From contig NZ_AP024745.1 of the NCBI RefSeq assembly GCF_019704555.1, forward strand, positions 10,405,501 through 10,469,500: a stretch of 64,000 bases of DNA, read 5' to 3'. The position numbers were made by a program, and so were the translations under genes. This DNA comes from Actinoplanes sp. L3-i22 (lineage in GTDB: Bacteria > Actinomycetota > Actinomycetes > Mycobacteriales > Micromonosporaceae). Shown piece after piece: positions 43,509 to 52,472 of the stretch (positions are counted from its first letter, which is position 1; the number at the start of each line of letters is the position of its first letter). Under the pieces are notes generated by a model that saw only the letters and a program-made list of their open reading frames with translations, made no database searches and was not told where the DNA came from.

Positions 43509-45032
43509 TCAGCGGGTCAGGCGGAGGGCCGTCCAGGAGACGTGGGGCAGGGCGAGGGTGACCGTGGCGCCGTCGGTGGTGACCGCGCCGCCCGCGAGGT
43601 CGGCGGTCGGGCGGAGGGTGACGCGGTCCGGCTCGTCCCGGGTGTTGGCGGCGCGGACGTCGTCATCGGTCAGGGTGACCGATTCGGCGACCGACAGGCC
43701 GGCGCCGAAAGCGGACAGGTCCACGGTCAGCTCGACCGGCTCGGACGTGGACCGGTTGACCACGAAGAGCGTGACGTCGCCGGTCGCCGGGTCGTGCGTG
43801 GCGACCGCGTCGACCAGGTCGGCCTCGCCGTATTTCGCGGTCTGATAGGTCGGGCTGTCGATCCGGGTCTCCAGCACATCGCCCTTGGCCAGCGCGGACG
43901 TGACGGCGAACGGGTGGAAGATGGTCTGCCGCCAGGCCGGGCCGCCGGGCTCGGTCATGATCGGGGCGATCACGTTGACCAGCTGGGCCTGGCAGGCGGC
44001 GGTGACCCGGTCGCTGTGCCGGAGCAGCGAGATCAGCAGGTTGCCGACCACCACCGCGTCGGCCACGTTGTACTGGTCCTCGATGACCCGCGGGGCGACC
44101 TCCCACTCGTTCGGGAGCGGCGCGTTCTGGAACCGGGACAGGTACCAGACGTTCCACTCGTCGAACGAGAGGTTGATCTTCTTCTTGCTCTTCAGGCGCG
44201 CGCCGACCGCGTCCGCGGTGGCCACGATGCTGTTCACGAAGTGATCCATGTCGGACGCGCTGGCCAGGAATGACCCGAGGTCGCCGTCGTGCTCCTCGTA
44301 GTACGCGTGGCAGGAGACGTACTCGACCACGTCGTACGCGTGCTCCAGCACCGTCGACTCCCACGCGCCGAAGGTCGGCATCGACGAGCTGGAGCTGCCG
44401 CAGGCGACGAGCTCCAGGTCCGGCTCGGCGGACTTCAGCGCCCGCGCGGTGGACGCGGCGAGCAGGCCGTACTCCTCGGCGGTCTTGTGCCCGGTCTGCC
44501 ACGGCCCGTCGAGCTCGTTGCCGAGGCACCAGAGCTTGATCCCGTACGGCTTCTCGGCCCCGTTCGCCCGCCGCCGCTCGGAGAGCTCGGTGCCCTCCGG
44601 GTGGTTGATGTACTCGTGCACGTCCAGCGCCTCCTGGACGCCGCGGGTGCCGAGGTTGACCGCGTACATGATCTCGACGTCGGCCTTCGCCGCCCACTTG
44701 GCGAACTCGTCGATGCCGACCTCGTTCGTCTCGATGCTGCGCCAGGCCAGGTCACGGCGGCGCGGGCGCTTCTCGACCGGGCCGACGCCGTCCTCCCAGC
44801 GGTAGCCGGAGACGAAGTTGCCACCGGGGTAGCGGATCATCGAGACCCCGAGCTCGCGGGCCAGCGCCAGCACGTCGGTGCGGAAACCGTCCTCGTCGGC
44901 GCTCGGGTGGCCCGGCTCGTAGATTCCGGTGTAGACGCAGCGGCCCATGTGCTCGACGAACGAGCCGAAGGTCCGGCGGTTGACGGGCGCCACGACGGCA
45001 GCCGGATTCAATGCGACATGCGCACGAAACAT
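43509..45032 (-). CDS. abfA: Alpha-L-arabinofuranosidase, GH51
   Basis: A 507-residue cytosolic GH51 enzyme. The acid/base is Glu173 in CLGNELDGPW and the nucleophile is Glu292 in SFDEWNVW. N-terminal blocks such as FGSFVEHMGRCVY and YPGGNFVSGYRWED are typical. It releases L-arabinose from arabino-oligosaccharides taken up by the ABC transporter encoded just upstream. ATG 45032 has AAAGGGA before it. It is the last gene of the operon and is followed by one copy of the structured 3' element. Confidence 0.96.
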   Translation of the reverse strand: MFRAHVALNPAAVVAPVNRRTFGSFVEHMGRCVYTGIYEPGHPSADEDGFRTDVLALARELGVSMIRYPGGNFVSGYRWEDGVGPVEKRPRRRDLAWRSIETNEVGIDEFAKWAAKADVEIMYAVNLGTRGVQEALDVHEYINHPEGTELSERRRANGAEKPYGIKLWCLGNELDGPWQTGHKTAEEYGLLAASTARALKSAEPDLELVACGSSSSSMPTFGAWESTVLEHAYDVVEYVSCHAYYEEHDGDLGSFLASASDMDHFVNSIVATADAVGARLKSKKKINLSFDEWNVWYLSRFQNAPLPNEWEVAPRVIEDQYNVADAVVVGNLLISLLRHSDRVTAACQAQLVNVIAPIMTEPGGPAWRQTIFHPFAVTSALAKGDVLETRIDSPTYQTAKYGEADLVDAVATHDPATGDVTLFVVNRSTSEPVELTVDLSAFGAGLSVAESVTLTDDDVRAANTRDEPDRVTLRPTADLAGGAVTTDGATVTLALPHVSWTALRLTR

Positions 45033-45052
45033 GTGTTTTCCCTTTAAAAAGG

Positions 45053-45904
45053 CTACTTGACGGCGCCGATGGTCAAGCCACCGCGCCAGTAACGCTGAAG
45101 AAGGAGGAAGGCGGCGACCAGCGGCACGATGGCCACCAGCGCGCCCGTCACGATCACGTTGAAGAGGGCCTCGCCGCCGTTGCCGATCGTCGCCGACATG
45201 TACCAGGTGCGCAGGCCGACCGTGAGCGGGAAGAGATGGTCGTCGCTGAGCATCACCAGGGGCAGGAAGAAGTTGTTCCACGACGCGACCATCGAGAACA
45301 GCAGCACGGTGACCAGGGCCGGGCGCATCGCCGGCAGGGCCACGCTGGTGAACACCCGCAGCTCGCCGGCGCCGTCGATGCGGGCCGCCTCGAGCATCTC
45401 GTCCGGCAGCGACTCGTGGGTGTAGACCCGGAGCAGGTAGACGCCGAACGGGTTCAGCAGCGACGGCAGGATCACCGCCCAGATCGAGTCGACCAGTCCG
45501 GCCTGCGACATCAGCAGGTAGGTGGGCAGCACCAGCGCCGTCCCCGGGACCATGATCAAACCCAACAACAGAGCAAACAATTTGGTACGACCGGGAAAGC
45601 GCAACTTCGCGAACGCGTACCCGGCGAGCGCCGAGACGATCGTCGCGCCGACGCCGCTGACCACCGCGTACAGCGCGGAGTTCCGCAGCCAGACCAGGTA
45701 GATCCCGTTCTCCTGGGAGAACACCGTCTTCAGGTTGTCGATCAGGTGGAAGTCGGAGAACCACAGCGGCGCGGAGAGGAACAGCCCGTCGTTGTCCTTG
45801 GTCGCGGCGACCAGCAGCCACCAGAACGGCAGCAGGAAGTAGATCGCCATCACGCCCATGACGATGTGCGGCACAATTCCGGCGCGCTCGGTCTTGCTGT
45901 TCAC
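45053..45904 (-). CDS. ABC sugar permease, MalG type
   Basis: A 283-residue permease with six membrane segments and the EAA loop EAARIDGAGELRVFTSVALP. The GTG at 45904 overlaps the stop of the MalF-type gene (GTGA). It is the inner-membrane half of a CUT1 importer for arabinosides, judged from the adjoining GH51 gene. Confidence 0.94.
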   Translation of the reverse strand: MNSKTERAGIVPHIVMGVMAIYFLLPFWWLLVAATKDNDGLFLSAPLWFSDFHLIDNLKTVFSQENGIYLVWLRNSALYAVVSGVGATIVSALAGYAFAKLRFPGRTKLFALLLGLIMVPGTALVLPTYLLMSQAGLVDSIWAVILPSLLNPFGVYLLRVYTHESLPDEMLEAARIDGAGELRVFTSVALPAMRPALVTVLLFSMVASWNNFFLPLVMLSDDHLFPLTVGLRTWYMSATIGNGGEALFNVIVTGALVAIVPLVAAFLLLQRYWRGGLTIGAVK

Positions 45905-46818
45905 AGCGCGCTCCGTTTCCTGGTCGCGAAGAGGAAGATGTACGACCCGACGAAGACCACCGCACCGAGCAGGAACGAGATCGCGGCCGAGTAGTTGTAC
46001 TGCTGGAACGAGAACGCCTGGTTGAACGCGTACACGTTGGGTGTGTAGTGCTGGGTGATCGAGCCCGGGTTGAGCGGCTGCAGGATCAGCGGCTCGGTGA
46101 AGAACTGCAGCGTCCCGAGGATCGTGAAGAGCGTGGCCAGGACGATCGCCGAGGAGATCATCGGGGTCTTGATCCGCCAGGCGATCTGGGCCGGGCCGGC
46201 GCCGTCGATCCGCGCCGACTCGTAGACCTCCCGGGGCAGGCCCTGCAGCGCCGCGTACAGCACGATCATGTTGTAGCCGGCCCACTGCCAGGTCACCACG
46301 TTGCCGAGCGAGGCCAGCACGACGTTGCTGGACAGGAAGTCGATGTGCAGCACCGAGCTCAGCGGCCCGGTGTCCCGGCTGTACAGGAAGCCCCACATCA
46401 GCGTGCCGATGACGACCGGCACGGCGTACGGCACGAAGGCCGCGAGCCGGAAGAACCGGGAGAACCGCGAGGTCGCGTGGTCGATCAGCAGGGCCGCGAG
46501 CAGCGCGAGCCCGATCATCACCGGCGTCTGCACCAGCCCGAACAGGATCACCCGCAGCACACCCTCGCGGACCAGCGGGTCCTTGAACGCCTGGGTGTAG
46601 TTCTCGAAGAGGGCGAAGTGCTCCCCCTCGATCAGGGTGGACCGGTAGAGGCTGAGCTTGAACGCGTACGCCATCGGCAGCAGCAGGAACGCGACCAGCA
46701 GGATGACGAACGGCAGCACGAACAACCAGCCGGTCGCGGCCTCTCGGCCCCGCTTGAAGCGGGGGGCGGGACCCGCGACCGCCGAAGCGGCCGCGGACCG
46801 GGTTTCCACCTGCGTCAT
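45901..46818 (-). CDS. ABC sugar permease, MalF type
   Basis: A 305-residue permease with six membrane helices after a basic N-terminus, and the EAA loop ESARIDGAGPAQIAWRI. Its ATG overlaps the stop of the binding-protein gene by one base. No ATPase gene is present in the operon; actinobacterial CUT1 systems commonly share one ATPase (MsiK). Confidence 0.94.
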   Translation of the reverse strand: MTQVETRSAAASAVAGPAPRFKRGREAATGWLFVLPFVILLVAFLLLPMAYAFKLSLYRSTLIEGEHFALFENYTQAFKDPLVREGVLRVILFGLVQTPVMIGLALLAALLIDHATSRFSRFFRLAAFVPYAVPVVIGTLMWGFLYSRDTGPLSSVLHIDFLSSNVVLASLGNVVTWQWAGYNMIVLYAALQGLPREVYESARIDGAGPAQIAWRIKTPMISSAIVLATLFTILGTLQFFTEPLILQPLNPGSITQHYTPNVYAFNQAFSFQQYNYSAAISFLLGAVVFVGSYIFLFATRKRSAL

Positions 46819-48152
46819 TACTGGACCTTGAAGCCCTGCTGGGTGGCGTACTGGGTGATGTTGGCCTGGGCCGTGTCCAGCGCCGCGGTCCAGGACGTCT
46901 TCTTCTCGATGGCGCCGTTGATCCCGGTCGTCAGCTGGTTGAAGTTGTAGCTGTTGAACGGGCTCCAGGCGAACGGCGCGATCTGCTTGTAGGCCGGGAC
47001 GAAGACGTCGTTCACGGTCTGACCGCCGAAGAAGTCGTACTTCTTCTTCAGGAACGCCTCGGACTCGAGGACCGGGGTCGCGGTCGGGAACAGGTAGGCC
47101 TCGTCGATGCCGATCTTCCAGGCGTCGGTGTTCTTCGCGCCGTAGATCTCCATCGCCACCTTGGTGGCCGCCTCCGGGTTCTTCGCCTGGTCGGTCACCG
47201 CGAACGACGAGCCACCCCAGTCACCCTGCACGTTCGCACCGGCGGTCCACTGCGGCAGCGGGGCCGCGCGCCACTTGCCGGCGGTCGTCTTGGCGACGCT
47301 GGCCAGGTAGCCCGGGCCCCAGCCGGCGGCCAGATAGGTGACGTACTTGCCGGTGCCGAGGCCGTTGTAGAAGTCGGTCGTGCCGTACGCCTTGGTGTCG
47401 GCGAGGCCCGAGTTGACCATGCCCTCCCAGTACGTCGCGACCTGCTTGGCGCCGGCGTCGTTGACCGACACGCCGATGTTCGACGGGTTCGCCGGGTCGT
47501 ACGTGTACGGCTTGCTGCCGGCCTGCCACATCAGACCGGTCATGAAGCCGCCGTCGTTGCCGCCGAAGTCGGTCATGAACGCCTTGCCCGCGGCCGCCGT
47601 CTTCAGCTTCTCGGCCTGCGCCTTGTACTCGTCCCAGGTCTTCGGGATGGTCAGGCCGTACTGCTTGAAGAGGTCCTCGCGGTAGAGCATCGCCATCGGG
47701 CCGGCGTCGACCGGGATCGCGTACACCTTGTCGCCCTGGCTGACCTGCTTCCAGGCCCAGTCGACGTAGCTGGACTTGAGGTCGTTGGCGCCGTACTTGC
47801 CCATGTCGACCAGGTGCTTGGTGAGCTGGTAGGTGGGCAGTTCCTGGAACTCGAGCATGACCACGTCGGGCGCGCCCTTGCCGGCCTTCAGCGCGGTCTG
47901 GAGCTTGGTGTACTCGTCCTGGCCGGCGCCGGCGTTGGTCCATTCGATCTTGAGGTCGGTGTGGGTCTTGTTGAACAGGTCGACGACGCCCTGGAAGGCC
48001 GGGTACCACGCCCAGACCTTGACGGTCACCGGGCCGGAGGCCTGGTCGGTGCCGGCGTCGGAGCCACTGCTGCAGGCGGCGAGAGTCAGTGCGGTCACAG
48101 CCGCAACCGCGGCTGCGGCGGTCCGCCGTACACTAAACTTTCTGACGTTCAC
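46818..48152 (-). CDS. Solute-binding lipoprotein of sugar ABC importer
   Basis: A 444-residue family 1 extracellular binding protein. The signal peptide ends in lipobox LAAC with lipid-modified Cys27. Trp-rich ligand-site segments are present (VKVWAWYPAFQG, YVDWAWKQV, AAGWGPGYL). GTG 48152 is preceded by GAGGA. It is the first gene of the arabinoside operon, and its promoter region contains the LacI-type palindrome. Confidence 0.95.
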   Translation of the reverse strand: MNVRKFSVRRTAAAAVAAVTALTLAACSSGSDAGTDQASGPVTVKVWAWYPAFQGVVDLFNKTHTDLKIEWTNAGAGQDEYTKLQTALKAGKGAPDVVMLEFQELPTYQLTKHLVDMGKYGANDLKSSYVDWAWKQVSQGDKVYAIPVDAGPMAMLYREDLFKQYGLTIPKTWDEYKAQAEKLKTAAAGKAFMTDFGGNDGGFMTGLMWQAGSKPYTYDPANPSNIGVSVNDAGAKQVATYWEGMVNSGLADTKAYGTTDFYNGLGTGKYVTYLAAGWGPGYLASVAKTTAGKWRAAPLPQWTAGANVQGDWGGSSFAVTDQAKNPEAATKVAMEIYGAKNTDAWKIGIDEAYLFPTATPVLESEAFLKKKYDFFGGQTVNDVFVPAYKQIAPFAWSPFNSYNFNQLTTGINGAIEKKTSWTAALDTAQANITQYATQQGFKVQ

Positions 48153-48259
48153 TGGGTCCTCACAAGATTAAGTGATGGGTCAGAAGCCGGCCTCCGGTGC
48201 TGGCACACCGGGGGTCGGCAAATCAGCTCTTCATCTGTTGCTCGCGTTGGTTGCTACGC

Positions 48260-48277
48260 TTTTGCAGCGCTGCAAAA
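48260..48277. promoter_or_regulatory. LacI-family operator, perfect 18-bp palindrome
   Basis: TTTTGCAGCGCTGCAAAA is a perfect inverted repeat with central CG-type symmetry, as bound by LacI-family regulators. It lies 108 bp before the binding-protein gene and 73 bp before the divergent LacI gene, so it could control both. Confidence 0.8.
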
Positions 48278-48349
48278 CAGCATGCACGGACGTCCAAACG
48301 ACGGCAAGGGGTAACCTGCCGGAAACTTGGCGCGGGCAGAGGGGGCACA

Positions 48350-49372
48350 TTGCGTCGAGAAGTCACGCTACGTGACGTGGCGGAGCTGGCCGGGGTTTCC
48401 AGTCGAACCGTCTCCAACGTGGTCAACGGGTACGCGAACGTCACCGAACGGACCCGTGTCCGGGTTCAGCGCGCGGTGGAGGAGCTCGGCTACCGGCCCA
48501 ACGTGCTGGCGCGCAACCTGGCGCAGGGACGTTCCGGGCAAATCGCGCTGGTGGTGCCGTACCTCGACACGCCGTACTTCTCGGAGTTACTGCAGAGCGT
48601 GATAAGAGCGGCCCGGGCCGGCGGCTATAACGTTTTGATCGACCAGACCGACGGCGACCCGGAACACGAGCGCGCGTTCATCGCCCACGGCTCCCGCCGG
48701 CTGCTCTTCGACGGGATCATCTTCAGCCCGCTCGGCCTCGACCAGAAGGCCCTCGCCGAGCACGATCCGAACCTGCCGCTGGTCGTCCTCGGCGAGCGGT
48801 CCAGCGACGGCACGTTCGACCACGTCGGCATCGACGACGTGGCCGCGTCCCGGCAGGCCACCGAGCACCTGCTCGACCTGGGACGACGCCGGCCGGCCGC
48901 GATCGGCGACCAGCCGTACGCCACCGGCGAGGCCGCCCAGCTGCGCACCCAGGGCTTCCGCGAGGCGCACCTGGCGCGCGGCCTGACCCCCCGGGAAGAC
49001 CTGATCATCGGCACGCCCCGGTTCAACCGGAAGGACGGCGCGCAGGCGATGGCGTTCCTGCTCGACCGGGAGGACCCGCCGGACGCGGTGTTCTGCTACT
49101 CCGACCTGGTCGCGCTCGGCGCCATCCACACCCTGATCAGCCGGGGGCTGCGGGTGCCCGAGGACGTCGCGGTGATCGGCTACGACGACATCGAGGACGG
49201 CGCCTACTCCAACCCGTCGGTCAGCACCATCTCCCCGGACAAGGAGATGATCGCGACCTCGGCCGTCGAGCGCCTGCTCCTGCGGATCGGCAGCGCCACC
49301 CCACCCCCGGCGGTCGAACTACGCGCCCCGCACAAACTGATCATCCGCGAGAGCACCGCCGGGCGCCGATAA
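48350..49372 (+). CDS. LacI-family transcriptional regulator
   Basis: A 340-residue LacI-type regulator. The helix-turn-helix is TLRDVAELAGVSSRTVSNVVNG, the hinge is RPNVLARNLAQGR, and a periplasmic-binding-like effector domain follows. No ATG or GTG fits the N-terminus; the TTG at 48350, five bases after AGAGGGGG, gives exactly the family start (LRREVTLRD). It is divergent from the arabinoside operon and likely represses it until the sugar binds. Confidence 0.92.
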   Translation: MRREVTLRDVAELAGVSSRTVSNVVNGYANVTERTRVRVQRAVEELGYRPNVLARNLAQGRSGQIALVVPYLDTPYFSELLQSVIRAARAGGYNVLIDQTDGDPEHERAFIAHGSRRLLFDGIIFSPLGLDQKALAEHDPNLPLVVLGERSSDGTFDHVGIDDVAASRQATEHLLDLGRRRPAAIGDQPYATGEAAQLRTQGFREAHLARGLTPREDLIIGTPRFNRKDGAQAMAFLLDREDPPDAVFCYSDLVALGAIHTLISRGLRVPEDVAVIGYDDIEDGAYSNPSVSTISPDKEMIATSAVERLLLRIGSATPPPAVELRAPHKLIIRESTAGRR

Positions 49373-49410
49373 CCGAACTTCGCACCTCGATCGCCAGGTG
49401 CGAAGTTCGG
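49373..49410. terminator. Bidirectional terminator after the LacI gene
   Basis: A perfect 15-bp stem (CCGAACTTCGCACCT/AGGTGCGAAGTTCGG, 8-base loop) starting at the base after the stop codon, between convergent genes. Confidence 0.85.
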
Positions 49411-49421
49411 TGTGAGCGCCG

Positions 49422-49751
49422 TCAGCAGCCCAGGGGGAGGCCGCGGACGTAGAACGCCTCGGCGGTCAGGACCGCGGCCGTGATCAGGGCGCCGGTCGTC
49501 CAGCCCAGCAGCACGCCGGGCCAGGCGCCGGTGCCGCGGGTCCGCCACAGGCCGGACAGCAGCAGCAGGCTCAGCCCCGCCACGACGAACAGGAAGGCCG
49601 TGACCCAGCCGCCGGCCGCCCCGTCGGCCCGGCTGCACGAGCCGGCGGTGGCCTCGGCGCCGTGGATCAGAATGACCGCGGCGACCAGGAGGACGGCGGC
49701 GCGCACGAGAATCCCCCGGCCGGCTCGTATCTGCTTCGCTCTGTCATGCAT
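49422..49751 (-). CDS. Hypothetical membrane protein (109 aa)
   Basis: Three hydrophobic segments (about 13-33, 47-66 and 75-97) with two Cys residues (SCSRADG and C-terminal GLPLGC). Family not recognised. It lies 28 bp downstream of the LigD-polymerase-like gene on the same strand. Confidence 0.75.
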   Translation of the reverse strand: MHDRAKQIRAGRGILVRAAVLLVAAVILIHGAEATAGSCSRADGAAGGWVTAFLFVVAGLSLLLLSGLWRTRGTGAWPGVLLGWTTGALITAAVLTAEAFYVRGLPLGC

Positions 49752-49779
49752 CGGGCGATCATGCCAGGCCGGTCAAGGA

Positions 49780-50730
49780 TCACTGCTCCGCCGGGGTCTC
49801 CAGGCCTGCCGACTCGTCCCGGTCGGCCCACTCCAGCAGCGGCGTTATGTCGTGTTCCACCGCGTCGATCCCGGCATGCAGGTCGCCGAGCTCGGCGAAG
49901 CGCGCGGGCACCGTCCGGATCGTGAACGCCTGCGGGTCGACCGACGCGATCTCGTCCCAGGTGATCGGCGTCGACACGGTCGCCCGCGGGACGCCGCGGA
50001 CCGAGTACGCGCTGGCGATGGTGTGGTCCCGCGCGTTCTGGTTGTAGTCGATGAACAGCGCCTTCGGGTCCCGGTCCTTGCGCCACCAGGTGGTGGTGAC
50101 CTGCTCGGGGGCCCGGCGCTCCACCTCGCGGGCGAAGGCCAGCGCCGCCCGGCGCACGTCGGAGAAGCCCCACCGCGGCTCGATCCGCACGTAGATGTGC
50201 AGGCCCTTGCCGCCGGACGTCTTCGGGAAGCCGGCGATGCCCAGCTCGTCGAGCACCTCCCGGACGACCGGGGCGACCGTGCGGACCGTGTCGAACGGGC
50301 AGTCCGGCATCGGGTCCAGGTCGATCCGCCACTCGTCGGGCTTCTCGGTGTCCGCCCGCCGGGAGTTCCACGGATGGAACTCCACGGTGGACATCTGGAC
50401 CGCCCAGATCACGTCGGCCGGCTTGGTCACGCACAGCTCGTCGGCGTGCCGGTTATAGCGCGGGAAGTTCACCCGGACCGTCTCCAGCCAGGGTGGCGCG
50501 CCGTTCGGCACCCGTTTCTGGTGCACCTTCTCGCCGGCCAGGCCGTCCGGGAAGCGGTGCAGCATGCACGGGCGCTCGCGCAGCGCGCGGACGATCCCGT
50601 CGCTCACCGCCAGGTAGTACTCGACCAGGTCGAGCTTGGTGGCGCCGAGCTCCGGGAAGTAGATCCGGTCCGGGTTGGAGACGCGGACGTCGTGGTCGCC
50701 GACTTCGATGACGGTGGCTTTACCGGCCAT
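49780..50730 (-). CDS. ligD-like: LigD-type polymerase (primase-polymerase) domain protein
   Basis: A 316-residue archaeo-eukaryotic-primase-type polymerase as found in LigD of bacterial non-homologous end joining. The metal motif RIDLDPMP holds two Asp; other blocks are FPKTSGGKGLHIYV and the N-terminal SNPDRIYFPE. No ligase or nuclease domain and no Ku gene are adjacent. Many actinobacteria encode several such single-domain LigD paralogues. It could fill gaps during end joining. Confidence 0.92.
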   Translation of the reverse strand: MAGKATVIEVGDHDVRVSNPDRIYFPELGATKLDLVEYYLAVSDGIVRALRERPCMLHRFPDGLAGEKVHQKRVPNGAPPWLETVRVNFPRYNRHADELCVTKPADVIWAVQMSTVEFHPWNSRRADTEKPDEWRIDLDPMPDCPFDTVRTVAPVVREVLDELGIAGFPKTSGGKGLHIYVRIEPRWGFSDVRRAALAFAREVERRAPEQVTTTWWRKDRDPKALFIDYNQNARDHTIASAYSVRGVPRATVSTPITWDEIASVDPQAFTIRTVPARFAELGDLHAGIDAVEHDITPLLEWADRDESAGLETPAEQ

Positions 50731-50739
50731 GCGTCGAAC

Positions 50740-52452
50740 CTAGCCCAACCAGGCGTCCTCAAGGTCGAGAAGCAGCGTGTCACCTGAATCGAGCAGGTCC
50801 AGCATCGGGCCGATCCGGGGCAGCTCGTGCGTGATGAAGTACCTCGCGGCCAGGCGTTTGCCCTCGTAGAAGGCGCCCTCCTTACCGCGCACGGCGAGCG
50901 CCTGGGAGAGCCAGAGCCAGGCGACCACCAGGTGCCCGGTCGCGTCCAGGTAGGCGGTCGCGTTGACCAGGGCTTTCGCCGGGTCGCCGGCCGCCCACAG
51001 CTTGGCGGTGGTGGCGGCCAGCCGGTCGCAGGCGGCGAGCACCGGGACGCCCAGTTCCCCGGCCGAGGCGGCGGTGGCCCGGATCCGGTGGAGCAGCAGC
51101 TTCAGGCCGGCGCCGCCCTTCATGGTGACCTTGCGGCCGAGCAGGTCCAGGGCCTGGATGCCGTCGGTGCCCTCGTGGATCGAGTTCAGCCGGTTGTCCC
51201 GGTAGAACTGCTCGACCGGGTACTCCCGGGTGTAGCCGTAGCCGCCGTGGACCTGGATGGCGTGGTCGTCGGCGAGCCGGCACCACTGCGACGGCCAGGC
51301 CTTGACGATCGGCGTGAGCACGTCGAGGAGCAGGTCGTTCTCCTCCGACTTCTCGTCCAGCAGCTTCGCCGCGAAAAGAACAAGGGCAAGACCGCCTTCG
51401 ACGTACGTCTTGCTCGCGAGCAACATTCGACGTACGTCGGGATGGTTGATGATCGGCACCGGAGGTGCCGTGGGGTCCTTGGCGTCGACCGGGCGGCCCT
51501 GCGCCCGCTCGCGCGCGTAGTCGAGGGCGTGCAGGTAACCGGTGTAGCCGAGGGCGACCGCGCCGGACCCGACTCCGATCCGCGCCTCGTTCATCATGTG
51601 GAACATGTACTGCAGGCCACGGCCCTCGTCGCCGACCAGTTCGCCTTCGGCGTCGTCGAAGGCGAGCACGGCGTTGGTGGTGCCGCGGTAACCCATCTTG
51701 TGGTTCAGGCCGGCCAGCGTGACGCCGTTGCGCTCGCCCGACTCCAGCTTCTTCGGCACGATGAACAGCGACAGGCCCTTGACCCCGGCCGGCGCCCCGG
51801 CGACCCGCGCGAGCACCAGGTGGATGATGTTCTCGCTCAGCTCGTGATCCCCGCCGGAGATCCACATCTTGCCGCCGCTGACCCGGTATTTCCCGGTCTC
51901 CTGGTCGAGAACCGCTTTTGTCGTGACATCGCTGAGCGAGGAGCCGGCCTGCGGCTCGGAGAGGCACATCGTGCCGGTGAACCGGCCCTCGAGCATCGGG
52001 TGCACGTACCGCCGGATCTGGTCCTCGGTCCCGTGCGCGAGCAGCAGGTGCGCGTTCCCGCCGGTGAGCATCGCGTAGGCCGAGGTGGCGGTGTTCGCCG
52101 CCTGGAACCAGAGGAAGCAGGCGCGCTGCACGACGTGCGGGAGCTGCAGCCCGCCGTGCTCGGCGTCCATCGTCGCGCCGAGCAGCCCGGACTCGGCGAA
52201 GACCCGCAGCGCGTGCGACACCTCCGGGATGATCTCCACCCGGGTGCCGTCGAAGGTCGGCTCGTTCAGGTCGTTCTTGCGGTTGTGCGGCGCGAAGTCC
52301 CGCTCGGCGATCTGCTGCGACACGTCCAGGAACGCGTCGAACGTCTCCCGGGAGTGGTCGGCGAACCGTTCCCGGGAGGTCAGCGTCTCCACGTCGAGCC
52401 ACTCGTAGAGCAGGAAGTCCAGATCGCGCCGCGACAGCACCTTTGAATTCAT
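50740..52452 (-). CDS. Acyl-CoA dehydrogenase
   Basis: A 570-residue protein of the long acyl-CoA dehydrogenase subgroup with a C-terminal extension. Motifs are GTMCLSEPQAGSSLSD (FAD/substrate), KMWISGGDHEL and IQVHGGYGYTREYPVEQFYRD near the C-terminal core. It oxidises acyl-CoA and passes electrons to ETF. The ATG at 52452 gives MNSKVLSRRDLDF; an in-frame start 24 bases upstream is also open. Confidence 0.94.
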   Translation of the reverse strand: MNSKVLSRRDLDFLLYEWLDVETLTSRERFADHSRETFDAFLDVSQQIAERDFAPHNRKNDLNEPTFDGTRVEIIPEVSHALRVFAESGLLGATMDAEHGGLQLPHVVQRACFLWFQAANTATSAYAMLTGGNAHLLLAHGTEDQIRRYVHPMLEGRFTGTMCLSEPQAGSSLSDVTTKAVLDQETGKYRVSGGKMWISGGDHELSENIIHLVLARVAGAPAGVKGLSLFIVPKKLESGERNGVTLAGLNHKMGYRGTTNAVLAFDDAEGELVGDEGRGLQYMFHMMNEARIGVGSGAVALGYTGYLHALDYARERAQGRPVDAKDPTAPPVPIINHPDVRRMLLASKTYVEGGLALVLFAAKLLDEKSEENDLLLDVLTPIVKAWPSQWCRLADDHAIQVHGGYGYTREYPVEQFYRDNRLNSIHEGTDGIQALDLLGRKVTMKGGAGLKLLLHRIRATAASAGELGVPVLAACDRLAATTAKLWAAGDPAKALVNATAYLDATGHLVVAWLWLSQALAVRGKEGAFYEGKRLAARYFITHELPRIGPMLDLLDSGDTLLLDLEDAWLG

Positions 52453-52472
52453 GCACCCAGTGTGCACTAACT

